This document shows positions 19,307-32,343 of a stretch of DNA of 64,000 nucleotides, piece by piece (the stretch's first letter is position 1; every line of letters begins with the position of its first letter). A model generated the notes under the pieces. The model was not told the origin of the DNA and searched no databases. It saw only the letters and a program-made list of their open reading frames with translations. This stretch comes from Mycobacterium sp. AZCC_0083 (GTDB lineage: Bacteria; Actinomycetota; Actinomycetes; Mycobacteriales; Mycobacteriaceae), in contig NZ_JACHGP010000002.1 in the NCBI RefSeq assembly GCF_014202335.1, forward strand, positions 637,691-701,690, written 5' to 3'. A program made the position numbers and the translations under genes.

Positions 19307-20315
19307 TGTCGAGCAGCCGCTCGAGCGTCGCCAGCTGGCTCGGGTAGTCGCCCTCCAACTTGGCCAGCAGCGTCGTGATCCCCGCGTCGCGGTACTTACC
19401 CACCCGCTCGGCGATACCGTCCGGTGTGCCAACGAGATTCGTGAGCCTGCCGAGGTCGATCGGCACGGCTTGGCGGGCTTCGTCGCGTTTTCCTTCCTGC
19501 CACAGCGAGGCGACCTTCTCGACGTCGTCGCCGTAGCCCAGCCTGGTGAACGCGTCGTTGTAGAAATTGCGGCCGCCCGAACCCATCGCGCCGATGGTGA
19601 ACGCGTACCCGTCGGCGTGCCTGCGCGCGGCGGCATCGGCGGACGCCTCGTCGTCGTGGATCTCGACGGCGACCGGCGCGACGAGGTCGAGATCGGCCAA
19701 CGTGCGGCCTGCGCGCTCGGCGCCTTCGAGGAGCGGACCGAAGAACACCTCTGCAGCCTCGGGGATGAACGCGTTGCCGAGCCAGCCGTCGGCCGCCTCA
19801 CCGGTGAGTCGCAGGTTGCGCGGCCCCATCGCCGCCACGTAGACGGGCACGTGGCGTGGATTCACCAGCGGCCGCAGCGCGGTGCCGCTGCTGTCCGGCA
19901 GCGGCAGCGGATAGATCTCGCCGTCGTGTTCGAGCCGGTCCCCCCTGCTGACGATCCGGATGATCTCGATCGTCTCCCTGGTCGTCTCGACGGGCTTGCG
20001 GAACCGGACACCGTGCCAGCCCTCCATCACGCGCGGGCCCGACGTGCCGACACCCAACAGGAATCTGCCGCCAGACATCTCCTGCAGGCTCAGCGCGGAC
20101 GTCGCCAGCATCGCGGGACTGCGCGAACCCAGCTGCACCACAAACGTTCCCAGCTTGATCGTCGACGTCTTGGCCGCCACGTACGCCAATCCGGTCAGCG
20201 CGTCGTAGCCCCACACCTCGGGCACCCACAACGAGTCGACACCGATGCGTTCTGCGGCCTCGGCGAACTCCACTGCGCCAGGCGCCCGCGGCTCGATCAT
20301 GGCGCCGATCTTCAC
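19263..20315 (-). CDS. LLM-class F420-dependent oxidoreductase
   Basis: A 350-residue TIM-barrel luciferase-like monooxygenase. It begins VKIGAMIEPR and has SLWVPEVWGYDALTGLAYVA, LGTFVVQLGSRSPAMLA (the non-prolyl cis-peptide region) and RFLLGVGTSGPRVMEGWHG. The mycobacterial members of this subfamily use coenzyme F420. The substrate is unknown. The GTG at 20315 is chosen over an upstream start at 20348 because a GTGAGG ribosome site lies 5 bases before it and it begins exactly at the first beta strand. Confidence 0.88.
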   Translation of the reverse strand: MKIGAMIEPRAPGAVEFAEAAERIGVDSLWVPEVWGYDALTGLAYVAAKTSTIKLGTFVVQLGSRSPAMLATSALSLQEMSGGRFLLGVGTSGPRVMEGWHGVRFRKPVETTRETIEIIRIVSRGDRLEHDGEIYPLPLPDSSGTALRPLVNPRHVPVYVAAMGPRNLRLTGEAADGWLGNAFIPEAAEVFFGPLLEGAERAGRTLADLDLVAPVAVEIHDDEASADAAARRHADGYAFTIGAMGSGGRNFYNDAFTRLGYGDDVEKVASLWQEGKRDEARQAVPIDLGRLTNLVGTPDGIAERVGKYRDAGITTLLAKLEGDYPSQLATLERLLDITAAGPAVSAPTSR

Positions 20316-20376
20316 GGTTGCCTCACTTTCGTGTCGTTCCAGTCGCACCCACTCGCATCCTTGGCATGCTGCAACA

Positions 20377-20868
20377 GTGCGCTACCGCGATCAGCCAACG
20401 ATAGAAGTGACACAGCGGGTCCGCTGCGATGTCGCCACGCTGTGGAAACACGTCACGGACATCACTCTGCCAGCGCGCTGCTCGACGGAGCTGGAGACAG
20501 TCGAATGGCTCGATGGCTCCGACCACGTCGAGGTCGGTGCACGCTTCTGCGGCCGCAGCAAGCACGACGCGTTCGGCGACTGGGAGGCGGTGTGCGAGGT
20601 CGTCGAGGTCGAAGACCAGCGCCGCTGGGTGTGGAACGTCATCGGGCTCGACGGCATCGGCGCGACCTGGGGGTTCGAGGTGGAGCCGACCAGCGACGGC
20701 GCGCTGGTTCGGCAGTGGGGCCGGATGGGACCCGGACCGTCCGGTCTGACGCCGGCGATCGTCGCGCAACCGGACAAAGAGGCCAGGATCGTTGCGCGTC
20801 GGCTGTCCGAATGGCAGCAGAACATGCAGGCCAACCTCGAATGGATCCGGTCGCAAGTAGAAGTCTGA
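20377..20868 (+). CDS. SRPBCC/polyketide-cyclase-like protein
   Basis: A 163-residue START/SRPBCC-like protein. The pattern is IEVTQRVRCDVATLWKHVTD followed by a strand-rich middle (GARFCGRSKHDAFGDWEAVC, then VWNVIGLDGIGATWGFEVEP) and a long C-terminal helix. Such proteins bind hydrophobic ligands in a helix-grip cavity. The ligand is unknown. The GTG at 20377 removes a low-complexity upstream extension that overlaps the divergent LLM gene promoter region. Confidence 0.72.
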   Translation: MRYRDQPTIEVTQRVRCDVATLWKHVTDITLPARCSTELETVEWLDGSDHVEVGARFCGRSKHDAFGDWEAVCEVVEVEDQRRWVWNVIGLDGIGATWGFEVEPTSDGALVRQWGRMGPGPSGLTPAIVAQPDKEARIVARRLSEWQQNMQANLEWIRSQVEV

Positions 20869-20874
20869 TCTTCT

Positions 20875-20897
20875 GGGCGAGCGAAGCGACGGGGGAT
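20875..20897. repeat. Third copy of the GAGCGAAGCGAC short repeat
   Basis: The core GCGAGCGAAGCGACGGGGGA (20878-20897) is the exact reverse complement of part of the repeat at 2607-2669. It begins 6 bases after the SRPBCC stop codon. Confidence 0.7.
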
Positions 20898-20902
20898 TCA
20901 AA

Positions 20903-20928
20903 CGCTATATTTGCTTGCATCTATATAG
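20903..20928. promoter_or_regulatory. AT-rich inverted repeat, probable ArsR operator
   Basis: GCTATAT, a 12-base spacer, then ATATAGC lies just upstream of the arsR-family gene. It is the only AT-rich stretch in the area. Imperfect 12-2-12-like palindromes are usual for ArsR/SmtB repressors; binding here is inferred. Confidence 0.5.
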
Positions 20929-20949
20929 CTGATCTGCAATATTAGTGGA

Positions 20950-21267
20950 GTGGACGTCTTCGAGGCCGTGGCCGAACCGAGCAGGCGCGCCCTGCTGGAT
21001 GCGCTCACCGAGGGCGAACGCACGGCAGGCGAACTGGTCTCCACGCTGCCAGGCCTGACTCAGCCCACCGTGTCCCGGCACCTGCGGGTGTTGCGTGAGG
21101 TCGGACTCGTCGAGGTCCGGCCGGACGCACAGCGCCGCATCTACGCGCTGCGGGCCGACGGCCTCGCCGAGATGGACGAATGGGTCTCCCGGTATCGCCG
21201 CTACTGGGCAGGCCATCTCGACGCGCTGGAGCAACACCTGCAATCGACGCATCTGGAGACGAAATGA
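20950..21267 (+). CDS. ArsR-family transcriptional regulator
   Basis: A 105-residue winged-helix protein: MDVFEAVAEPSRRALLDAL, then the recognition helix in LTQPTVSRHLRVLREVGLVEV, and RRIYALRADGL in the wing. It has no CxC or other metal-site cysteines, so it is probably of the non-metal type that commonly sits beside SRPBCC genes. It heads an operon with an SRPBCC gene (ATGA overlap) and a flavodoxin-like gene. Confidence 0.92.
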   Translation: MDVFEAVAEPSRRALLDALTEGERTAGELVSTLPGLTQPTVSRHLRVLREVGLVEVRPDAQRRIYALRADGLAEMDEWVSRYRRYWAGHLDALEQHLQSTHLETK

Positions 21268-21770
21268 TCGGCCGCGAAGGGCAACTCAGCATCGAGGGCG
21301 ACCGCGCGGTGCTGCGCTTCGAACGACGACTGCCGTATCCGCCCGCAGCGGTGTGGTCAGCGCTCACCGAACCCAGTCACCGTGACCGCTGGATGGGCAA
21401 GTCCTCGATCGAGCCGCGCGAAGGCGGCGCCATCGAGACGGTGGCGTCGGGCCCGCAACTGCCGCCGGACATGAAGCGGATGACGGGCCGGATTCTGATC
21501 TGGGATCCGCCGCACGTGCTGGAACACGAATGGCACCAGCAGATCGTCGAGCCCGGCGTGGTCCGCTACGAGCTTCACCCGGACGGCGACGCGGGCACTC
21601 TTCTGCGGTTCACCCACCGCGGCCTCGGCGTGCCCAACGCCACCGGTTTCCGGCCCGGTACTCAGGCCTTCCTCGACCGCCTGGAAGCCCACCTCGCCGG
21701 CGACCCGCTGCCCAACTGGGCCGAACGCTATCGCGAGATCGCCGGTGTCCCACCCACCTATGACCGATGA
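21264..21770 (+). CDS. SRPBCC / AHSA1-like protein
   Basis: A 168-residue protein with the AHSA1 pattern: FERRLPYPPAAVWSALTEPS near the N-terminus, DRWMGKSSIEPREGGAIE, and WDPPHVLEHEWHQ near the middle. It overlaps the arsR-family stop by ATGA. ArsR-SRPBCC pairs are common in actinobacteria, where the SRPBCC protein may bind a small hydrophobic ligand; no activity is established. Confidence 0.85.
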   Translation: MIGREGQLSIEGDRAVLRFERRLPYPPAAVWSALTEPSHRDRWMGKSSIEPREGGAIETVASGPQLPPDMKRMTGRILIWDPPHVLEHEWHQQIVEPGVVRYELHPDGDAGTLLRFTHRGLGVPNATGFRPGTQAFLDRLEAHLAGDPLPNWAERYREIAGVPPTYDR

Positions 21771-21780
21771 AGGAAAACAC

Positions 21781-22434
21781 ATGAGCGGCAATCACTCCCA
21801 CGCGACACCGGTCCTGGCGGTCGCCTATCACTCCGGCTTCGGCCATACGTCCACCCTCGCAGCTGCGGTGGCGGCAGGCGCCGGGACGGGCGGCGCCAAG
21901 GTGAGCGTGATCGCGGTGGACGCGATGACCGACGCCGACTGGGACGTCCTCGACCGGGCCGACGGCATCATCTTCGGCAGCGCCACCTACATGGGCAACG
22001 TGTCAGCCGGATGGCAGTCCTTCGCCGAGCAGACGGGGCGCCGCTGCCAGAACGGGACGTGGCGGGACAAGGTGGCCGCCGGCTTCACCAACTCCGGAGC
22101 CAAGAGCGGCGACAAGTTGTCCGCGCTGGTGTCACTTGCGGTGTTCGCCGCCCAACACCACATGCACTGGGTCAATCTCGGCTTGGGAGCGGGCTGGAAC
22201 AGCGCGGCGGGCAGCGAGAACGACCTGAACCGGCTCGGGTTCTGGCTGGGTGCGGGCGCGCAGACCGACGTGGACGCCAACCCCGACCAGGTGCACCCCT
22301 CCGACGTCGCAACCTGCGAGCATCTCGGACACCGGGTTGCGGTGGTCAGTCGTCAGATGGTCGCGGGACGCGCTGTGGTGCAACCTATTTCAGCGGCTTC
22401 ATCTCTTGCAGCATCGTCGGCACCAACTCGCTGA
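21781..22434 (+). CDS. Flavodoxin-family NAD(P)H-dependent oxidoreductase (WrbA-like)
   Basis: A 217-residue product. The FMN phosphate loop is AYHSGFGHTSTLA near residue 20, and the second FMN segment is FGSATYMGNVSAGWQSFAEQ. VAAGFTNSGAKSGDK fits the third. It probably reduces quinones or other acceptors with FMN. It starts 10 bases after the AHSA1-like gene in the ArsR operon. Its last 50 bases overlap the convergent disulphide oxidoreductase gene; the C-terminal tail after about residue 200 is low complexity and may be an extension. Confidence 0.85.
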   Translation: MSGNHSHATPVLAVAYHSGFGHTSTLAAAVAAGAGTGGAKVSVIAVDAMTDADWDVLDRADGIIFGSATYMGNVSAGWQSFAEQTGRRCQNGTWRDKVAAGFTNSGAKSGDKLSALVSLAVFAAQHHMHWVNLGLGAGWNSAAGSENDLNRLGFWLGAGAQTDVDANPDQVHPSDVATCEHLGHRVAVVSRQMVAGRAVVQPISAASSLAASSAPTR

Positions 22435-23767
22435 CGGTCGGGTGGATGTGCATGGTCCGTGAGATCGCCGTGTAGGGCAGTTTCGCGGTCATCACGTCGA
22501 GGATGTCCTGGATGACCTCGTCACCGCCGACGCCGAGGATCGCGGCGCCGAGGATCTCCTCGGTGTCGGCGTCGACCACCACCTTCATGAACCCCTGTGT
22601 CTCGCCCTTCTCCACCGCGCGACCGACGCGGGTCATGGGGCGCTTGCCCACCAACGCCTTTCGGCCGGACTTGCGGACCTCGTCGACCGTCATGCCCGCG
22701 CGGCCCAGTGGCGGATCGGTGTACAACGCGTAGGTCGTGACCCGGTCGCTGACCCGGCGCGGATCGTCGTCGAGCAGGTTGGCGGCCACGATCTCGAAGT
22801 CGTTGTACGACGTGTGCGTGAAGGCACCCTTGCCGTTGCAGTCCCCCATCGCCCAGATGTGTTCGACGCTGGTCTGCAACTGGTCGTCGACGGTGACGAA
22901 GCCCCGCGCGTCGGTCTCGACCCCGGCGACGTCGAGGCCGAGGTCGTCGGTGTTGGGCCTGCGCCCCGTCGCGACGAGGAGATGCGTGCCGGATACGGGT
23001 TCGGCTCCGTCGCTGGGGTACAGGTCGAACCCGTTGTCCTGCTTGACGATCCGCATCGACGTGGCGTTGACGTGAATGTCGATTCCCTCGGCCTCGAGGA
23101 TCTCCTTGATCGCGGCCGACACGTCCTCGTCCTCGCGGGAGGTCAGCCGCGGACCCTTCTCGACGACACTGACCTTGGCGCCGAACCGGCGGTACATCTG
23201 GGCGAACTCCAGCGCGATGTAGCTGCCGCCGACGATCACCAGATGCGCGGGCAGCACGTCGAGGTCGAGGATGCCCACGTTGGTCAGGTAGTCCACGTCG
23301 GCAAGGCCCGGAATGTCCGGCACGACGGCGCGACCACCGACGTTGAGGTAGATCCGGTCGGCCGTCAGCACCTCGTCGTCGACCCGGATGGTGTGCGGAT
23401 CCTCGAAGCGGGCGTGCCCACGGATGAAAGTGCAACCGTCCATTCCCTCGAGCCATGACTCAACGCCGTGACGGTCGTCGAGCATGATGGCGTCCTTGCG
23501 CGCCTTGACCTTTGCCATGTCGACGGTGACATCGCCGGTGCCTCCCCCGATGTTGATGCCGTACTCGGCTCCTCGGCGGGCGACGTGCGCCGTGTGCGCG
23601 CTGGCGACCAGTGTCTTGGTCGGAATGCAGCCGTAGTTGACGCAGGTGCCACCGACCAGCTTGCGCTCGATCACGGCGACGGTCTGTCCTGCCGCGGTCA
23701 GCCGCCCGGCTAGTGGCGGGCCTGCCTGGCCTGCACCGACGATGATGGCGTCGAATTGTCGTGTCAC
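22385..23767 (-). CDS. Mercuric-reductase-like FAD disulphide oxidoreductase
   Basis: A 460-residue class I pyridine nucleotide-disulphide oxidoreductase. It has the FAD site FDAIIVGAGQAGPPLAGRL, the redox pair CVNYGC, an NAD(P) site LVIVGGSYIALEFAQ, a second FAD segment IWAMGDCNGKG and the C-terminal dimer motif HIHPTVSELVPTML with the catalytic His. There is no N-terminal mercury-binding domain and no C-terminal cysteine pair, so mercury reduction is unlikely; the substrate is unknown. The GTG at 23767 is chosen because the FAD motif begins five residues later. Confidence 0.88.
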   Translation of the reverse strand: MTRQFDAIIVGAGQAGPPLAGRLTAAGQTVAVIERKLVGGTCVNYGCIPTKTLVASAHTAHVARRGAEYGINIGGGTGDVTVDMAKVKARKDAIMLDDRHGVESWLEGMDGCTFIRGHARFEDPHTIRVDDEVLTADRIYLNVGGRAVVPDIPGLADVDYLTNVGILDLDVLPAHLVIVGGSYIALEFAQMYRRFGAKVSVVEKGPRLTSREDEDVSAAIKEILEAEGIDIHVNATSMRIVKQDNGFDLYPSDGAEPVSGTHLLVATGRRPNTDDLGLDVAGVETDARGFVTVDDQLQTSVEHIWAMGDCNGKGAFTHTSYNDFEIVAANLLDDDPRRVSDRVTTYALYTDPPLGRAGMTVDEVRKSGRKALVGKRPMTRVGRAVEKGETQGFMKVVVDADTEEILGAAILGVGGDEVIQDILDVMTAKLPYTAISRTMHIHPTVSELVPTMLQEMKPLK

Positions 23768-23777
23768 GGTGGGCAAG

Positions 23778-24260
23778 TCAGATGATGCTGGCGAGGGCGA
23801 CGACGGCGAACCCACCAAGCACCGCGACGGCGTCCTCGGTCAGTGCGACGGGCAGATCGTGTCCACCGTTGCGTTCGACGAGACCGCTACGCGCCCGGTA
23901 ACCGGCCAGAGTGCCGAGGACCGCGCCGACCACGCCTGCGCCGGTCGAGCTGAAGGTGTGATGCCAGCCGGCACCGATCACCGCGCCGGCGAATGCGCCA
24001 GTGACGAGCCGCGCGATGAACTGCGGCGGCACCGTACGGCTGGGCGTGGACGGCAGCTGATCGGTGACCAGCTCCACCGCCAGCAGGATGGTCAGGACGG
24101 TGACCGTGATCGGGTGACCGACCCACTCCGCCCACGTGCCGTCGACGGGAAGCCAGTTCAGCATCGCGCCCCACGCCACCACGGCAGGCGGGGTCAGCGC
24201 CCGCAAACCTGCCACGAAACCGATGAGTAGTGCGAGAACGATGACTAGCACTTGCGTCAT
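23778..24260 (-). CDS. DUF4126 membrane protein (Rv2120c type)
   Basis: A 160-residue protein with four or five membrane helices, beginning with LVIVLALLIGFVAGLRALTP and ending AVLGGFAVVALASII. GLRALTPPAVVAWGAML is the family signature. The function is unknown. It lies 25 bases downstream of hisG but has its own TAACTT -10 ending 6 bases before the ATG, so it may be transcribed alone as well. Confidence 0.85.
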   Translation of the reverse strand: MTQVLVIVLALLIGFVAGLRALTPPAVVAWGAMLNWLPVDGTWAEWVGHPITVTVLTILLAVELVTDQLPSTPSRTVPPQFIARLVTGAFAGAVIGAGWHHTFSSTGAGVVGAVLGTLAGYRARSGLVERNGGHDLPVALTEDAVAVLGGFAVVALASII

Positions 24261-24266
24261 GGCAGG

Positions 24267-24272
24267 AAGTTA
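24267..24272 (-). promoter_or_regulatory. -10 element of the DUF4126 gene (leaderless)
   Basis: TAACTT on the minus strand, 6 bases before the ATG at 24260. Confidence 0.45.
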
Positions 24273-24285
24273 GCACCCAAGCCGG

Positions 24286-25137
24286 TCAGAAGCGACAGAA
24301 CCTGATGTCGGATGCCAGGATCGCCTTCGCGCCGATCGCCGCTAGCTCGTCCATGATCGAGTTGACGTCCCTGCGGGGTACCAGGGCCCGCACCGCAACC
24401 CAGGCCGGATCGGCTAGCGGGGCGATGGTGGGCGACTCGAGTCCGGGGGTGACCTCGGTCGCGGCGTCGAGCACCGTTCGCGGACAGTCATAGTCGAGCA
24501 TCAGGTACTGCTGACCGAACACGACACCTTGCACGCGTCCGACGAGTTGGTCACGCGCGGCCGCCCCATCCTGGTCGGGCTCGGCCCGCTCGATGAGCAC
24601 CGCCTCCGAGTCGCACAGGGAGTCACCGAACGCCACCAGGTCGTGCAGTCGCAGCGTGCGCCCCGAACCCACCACGTCGGCGATGGCATCGGCGACGCCC
24701 AGCTGGATGGAGATCTCCACCGCCCCGTCGAGTCGGATGACGTTGGCCTCAATCCCGCGGGTCGCCAGGTCCTTTCGCACCAGGTGCGGATACGCGGTGG
24801 CGATCCGCTTGCCCGCCAGGTCCTCGACGGTCCAGCTCTGCCCGGCCGGGGCGGCATAGCGGAAGCTCGCCGAGCCGAACCCGAGCGCCAACCGTTCGGT
24901 CACCGGGGCATCGGAATCCTGCGCCAGATCGCGGCCGGTGATCCCGAGGTCGAGCTGCCCCGAACCGACGTAGATCGCAATGTCCTTGGGCCGCAGGAAG
25001 AAGAATTCGACGTTGTTGGCCTGATCGACGACCGTGAGGTCCTTGGGGTCGCTTCGGCGACGGTAGCCGGCCTCGGACAGGATCTCGGCGGCCGATTCGC
25101 TCAGTGCACCCTTGTTCGGGACGGCGACCCGCAGCAT
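24286..25137 (-). CDS. hisG: ATP phosphoribosyltransferase HisG
   Basis: The long-form enzyme (283 residues) that catalyses the first step of histidine synthesis, joining ATP and PRPP. It begins [20 protein letters not shown], has [12 protein letters not shown] and the PRPP loop in [11 protein letters not shown], and ends with the regulatory C-terminal domain ([20 protein letters not shown]) that binds histidine. An ATG at 25179 overlaps the hisE stop (ATGA) and would add 14 residues; the internal ATG matches the family N-terminus. Coupled expression with hisE is expected either way. Confidence 0.95.
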   Translation of the reverse strand: MLRVAVPNKGALSESAAEILSEAGYRRRSDPKDLTVVDQANNVEFFFLRPKDIAIYVGSGQLDLGITGRDLAQDSDAPVTERLALGFGSASFRYAAPAGQSWTVEDLAGKRIATAYPHLVRKDLATRGIEANVIRLDGAVEISIQLGVADAIADVVGSGRTLRLHDLVAFGDSLCDSEAVLIERAEPDQDGAAARDQLVGRVQGVVFGQQYLMLDYDCPRTVLDAATEVTPGLESPTIAPLADPAWVAVRALVPRRDVNSIMDELAAIGAKAILASDIRFCRF

Positions 25138-25175
25138 GCCGTTCGTCGATGAGCCGCTTGCGCGAAGAGAATCGT

Positions 25176-25457
25176 TCATAGCTTCGCGTACACGTCGTCG
25201 AGTGAAAGCCCGCGCGAGATCATCAGCACCTGAGTCCAGTACAGCAACTGGCTGATCTCGTCGGCCAGCGCCTCATCGCCCTCGTGTTCGGCCGCCAGCC
25301 ATACCTCGCCGGCCTCTTCGAGGATCTTCTTGCCAAGCCCGTGCACCCCGCCATCGAGGGCGGCGACGGTGCCGCTTCCCTCCGGGCGGGTGCGGGCCCG
25401 CTCGGTCAGTTCGGCGAACAGGGCGTCGAAGGTCTTCACGGCAGGCGATTGTTCCAC
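25176..25457 (-). CDS. hisE: Phosphoribosyl-ATP pyrophosphatase HisE
   Basis: A 93-residue all-alpha enzyme with the MazG-like motifs [18 protein letters not shown] and [15 protein letters not shown], whose Glu/Asp residues bind Mg. It hydrolyses phosphoribosyl-ATP, the second step of histidine synthesis, and precedes hisG in the same operon as in M. tuberculosis (Rv2122c-Rv2121c). The GTG start gives a length equal to the Mtb protein. Confidence 0.95.
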   Translation of the reverse strand: MEQSPAVKTFDALFAELTERARTRPEGSGTVAALDGGVHGLGKKILEEAGEVWLAAEHEGDEALADEISQLLYWTQVLMISRGLSLDDVYAKL

Positions 25458-25496
25458 GTGCCGTGCATCGAAGTCACGGCGGTTTCGCCACAGCGA

Positions 25497-26969
25497 CTAG
25501 GTGCTGGCCTTTGGCAGTTCGTCGTGCAGGATCTCGGCGTGCATGTCCTCAAGCGATACGCCCTTGGTTTCGCGCACCCACTGCCAGACGAACACGAACG
25601 ACAGGACAGCGCACAACGCGTAGAACCCGTAGGCCAGGCCCAGGTGATTGCGCAGTTGCGGGAACGACACGGTGATCGCCCAGTTCGCCGCCCACTGACC
25701 AGCGGCCGCCAGGCCGAGCGCGGCCGCCCGGATCCGGTTCGGGAACATCTCGCCGAGCAGGACCCACACCACCGGACCCCACGACATGCCGAACGCGACG
25801 ACGAACACGTTGGCGGCGACGAGTGCGATCGGTCCTGCGGCGCCCTCGAGGAACGGTTTGCCGTCCGCGCCGACCGCCGCGGTACCGAAGATGACCGCCA
25901 TCGTCGCCAACGACACCGCCATGCCGGTCGAGCCGACCAGCAGCAGCGGCTTACGGCCCACCTTGTCGATCAGTGCGATCGCGATCAGCGTGGTGAGGAT
26001 GTTGACCACCGAAGTGATCACCGTGATGACGAACGACTGGCTCTCGTCGAATCCGACGGCCTCCCAGAGGACGTTGGAGTAGTAGAAGATCACGTTGATA
26101 CCGACGAACTGCTGGAAGACCGACAGGCCCACGCCCACCCAGACGATGCCGTACAGGCCACCCGTCGGCTTGCGGAGGTCATGCCAGGACGGCTTGTCCT
26201 CGCGCTCCAGCGTCTCCCGGATCCTGGTGATAGTGATCTCGAGGTTCTTCTCGCCGAGCAGCATGTTCAGCACCCTGCGGGCTTCCGGAATCTTGTGGCT
26301 GGCAACCAGATAGCGCGGCGACTCCGGAATGGTGAACGCCAACCCGCCGTACACCAGCGCGGGCACCGCCATCACCAGGAACATCCAGCGCCAGGCCTCC
26401 ATGCCAAGCCACAGCTCCTCGCCTGCGCCGCCTGCGATCTGCGCCAACACGTAGTCGATGGCCAGCGAAAGGAAGATGCCGGACACGATCGCCAACTGCT
26501 GCAAGGAGCCCAGTCGGCCGCGGATGCGTGGTGGTGACGTCTCGGCGATGTAGGCAGGCGCGATCACCGACGCGATACCGACGCCGATACCGCCGACGAC
26601 CCGGAAGATGACGACCAACCACACATTCGGTGCCAAACCCGTCCCGATGGCACTGATGAGAAAGAACACCGCGGCGATCTTCATGACCGAGATACGGCCG
26701 ATGCGGTCGGCGATCCGGCCGGCGGTCATGGCGCCTGCGGCCGCGCCAAGCAGCGCCGAGGCCACCGCGAAACCGAGCGAGGCGTTGCCGATGCCGAATT
26801 CTTCCTGAATCGACGAAACCGCCCCGTTGATGACCGCGCTGTCATACCCGAACAGCAGGCCGCCGAGTGCGGCAACCGAGGCGATGCGGATGGCGGTGCG
26901 GCCTGACGAGAAGTCCTCGTCACTGATTACCGACGAGGAGTCGTCGACGGGTGGACCCTGACCGGCCAT
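25497..26969 (-). CDS. glcP: MFS sugar porter, GlcP-like glucose permease
   Basis: A 490-residue, 12-helix sugar porter. It has GGLLFGYDSAVINGA in helix 1, RIADRIGRISVMK (the A-like motif), RVVGGIGVGIASVIAP, PESPRYLVA after helix 6, QQFVGINVIFYY in helix 7, DKVGRKPLLLVG and the C-terminal PETKG-like VRETKGVSLEDMHAEI. The neighbourhood (hisE-hisG side and metH side) is that of M. smegmatis glcP, as remembered. A GGAAGGAAG ribosome site precedes the ATG. Glucose is the likely substrate, by proton symport. Confidence 0.85.
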   Translation of the reverse strand: MAGQGPPVDDSSSVISDEDFSSGRTAIRIASVAALGGLLFGYDSAVINGAVSSIQEEFGIGNASLGFAVASALLGAAAGAMTAGRIADRIGRISVMKIAAVFFLISAIGTGLAPNVWLVVIFRVVGGIGVGIASVIAPAYIAETSPPRIRGRLGSLQQLAIVSGIFLSLAIDYVLAQIAGGAGEELWLGMEAWRWMFLVMAVPALVYGGLAFTIPESPRYLVASHKIPEARRVLNMLLGEKNLEITITRIRETLEREDKPSWHDLRKPTGGLYGIVWVGVGLSVFQQFVGINVIFYYSNVLWEAVGFDESQSFVITVITSVVNILTTLIAIALIDKVGRKPLLLVGSTGMAVSLATMAVIFGTAAVGADGKPFLEGAAGPIALVAANVFVVAFGMSWGPVVWVLLGEMFPNRIRAAALGLAAAGQWAANWAITVSFPQLRNHLGLAYGFYALCAVLSFVFVWQWVRETKGVSLEDMHAEILHDELPKAST

Positions 26970-27065
26970 GAGGCTTCCTTCCGCAGCGCTGCGTGACGTG
27001 TGTCACACCTACGATTGCACAGTCGAAGGAGCGGTAGGGCCGTATCCCGGCCGTGGTTTTCCGGG

Positions 27066-27749
27066 TCAGGCCAGCTGTTCGTCGCGCTCGCCGGAGAGGC
27101 TCGCGAAGATGCCCCGCAGATCGTCGACGTCGAGTTCGCTCAGCGAACTCACGTGCCTGCGGTACGGACCTCCCGGCACGTCGACGTCGTTGGGTACCAC
27201 CAGAACCGGGGCCCCGGCCGCCTCGGCCGCAGCGGTGCCCGTCACGGAGTCCTCGATCGCAAGACACTGCGACGCGTCGAAGCCCAGCAACTCTGCCGCG
27301 CGCAGGTACGGGTCGGGCGCGGGCTTGGCATGCACCACCTCGTCCCCACACACGGTCGCCGAGAAATAGTGGCGGCCAATGCTGTTCAGCGCACGCTCGG
27401 TGAGGTCGCGCCGGGTGTTGGTGACCAGAGCCAGCGGTACGCCCGCCGCGACGAGCTTCTCGAGAAGCTCCTGGGCGCCTGGCAGCCACGGCAGCCCCGT
27501 CTCGAACAGCTCACCGGTGTAGTCGTGCAGCCAGTCGGCGGATTCGGCCATCGCCGCAGGCTCCGGCTCAAGACCGAGTTCGGCGTAGACGGCCCTCATG
27601 ACGCTCTCCGACGAACCGCCCACCGTCGCCTCGCGCGCCTCAGGGCTCAATACGCCGCCGAGACGCGCGCAGAGCGCGTTCATCGATACGTCCCAGAGCT
27701 TTTCGGAGTCGACAAGCGTGCCGTCCATGTCCCAGAGCACCGCTTGCAC
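27066..27749 (-). CDS. HAD-superfamily phosphatase
   Basis: A 227-residue HAD subfamily IA hydrolase. Motif I is WDMDGTLVDSE with the nucleophile Asp8, motif II LVTNT, motif III the Lys in HAKPAPDPYL, and motif IV IEDSVTG. The helical cap is type C1. Substrates of such beta-phosphoglucomutase-like enzymes are sugar phosphates or phosphoglycolate; here it is unknown. It is separated from glcP by 96 bases and diverges from the NmrA-like gene. Confidence 0.9.
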   Translation of the reverse strand: MQAVLWDMDGTLVDSEKLWDVSMNALCARLGGVLSPEAREATVGGSSESVMRAVYAELGLEPEPAAMAESADWLHDYTGELFETGLPWLPGAQELLEKLVAAGVPLALVTNTRRDLTERALNSIGRHYFSATVCGDEVVHAKPAPDPYLRAAELLGFDASQCLAIEDSVTGTAAAEAAGAPVLVVPNDVDVPGGPYRRHVSSLSELDVDDLRGIFASLSGERDEQLA

Positions 27750-27775
27750 GCCCCAATTCTGTCATGGGCCCGCGC

Positions 27776-27781
27776 TAGCGT
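27776..27781 (+). promoter_or_regulatory. -10 element of the NmrA-like gene (leaderless)
   Basis: TAGCGT ends 6 bases before the ATG at 27788. Confidence 0.45.
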
Positions 27782-27787
27782 GAAATC

Positions 27788-28593
27788 ATGACGATTCTCG
27801 TGACCGGCGCCACCGGGAACATCGGCCGCCGCGTGGTCGATCACCTCATCGACCTGGGCGCCAACGACATCCGCGCTCTGACCAGGAATCCCGCGAAGGC
27901 CAACCTGCCCGACACCGTGACACCCGTGATCGGTTACCTCGGCGATCCGGAGTCACTGAGGGCGGCGCTGGCCGGCGTGGAGCGGATGTATCTGGCGCCG
28001 TTGCCGCAGACGTTGGATGCCACGCTAGAGCTGGTCAAGACGGCAGGCGTGGAGTACGTCGTCGCGCTTTCAGGGAGCGCGCACTGGCAGGAGCACTCCG
28101 ACGCGATCACCGCGTCCGGCGTGGTCAACACCCAGCTCGGACCAGGCGAGTTCTTGGAGAACTTCGCCATGTGGTCGGAGGCCATCAAGGCCACCCACAC
28201 GGTCCGCGAGCCGTACCCGGACGTGGTTGCGGCGCCGATCTCGATGGACGACATCGCCAGGGTGGCCGCCGCGCTGTTGGTCGAGCCCGACCCGTCGCAC
28301 TACGGCCAGTCCTACGAACTCACCGGCCCACAGGCGCTGACCCGCGCGCAGATCGCCGTCCAGATCGGCGTCGGCATCGGGGTCGACGTCACCTTCGAGG
28401 TGTGCAGCCGGGGCGATGCGGAGGCCGCGCTTCAAGCCAGGATGGGCGGGCAGGCGGCCTGGTATCTCGACCTGCTTGCCGAAGGTGTCAGCGCGCCGCA
28501 GCAGGCCAATTCACTGGTGACCGAACTGACCGGGACGCCGGCCCAGTCCGTGGCGCAGTGGGCGGCGCGAAACGCCGAGCTCTTCGTCTCGGC

Positions 28594-28612
<19 letters not shown>
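27788..28612 (+). CDS. NmrA-like NAD(P)-binding atypical SDR
   Basis: A 274-residue Rossmann protein with the N-terminal [19 protein letters not shown] (GxxGxxG) and no YxxxK catalytic pair in the usual place. That places it with NmrA-like or quinone-reductase-2-like atypical SDRs that act as redox sensors or weak reductases. [17 protein letters not shown] is the typical C-terminal segment. The last 19 bases overlap metH tail to tail. The substrate is unknown. Confidence 0.85.

Positions 28613-32343
<3,731 letters not shown>

Noticed and set aside
22385..23767. Assignment of the flavoprotein as mycothione reductase or true mercuric reductase
   Set aside because: The gene lacks the MerA N-terminal domain and C-terminal cysteines, and no feature specific to mycothione reductase could be seen; only the general family is supported.
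24286..25179. HisG starting at the ATG overlapping the hisE stop
   Set aside because: It adds 14 residues before the conserved [10 protein letters not shown] start. Kept as an alternative because the ATGA overlap is attractive.
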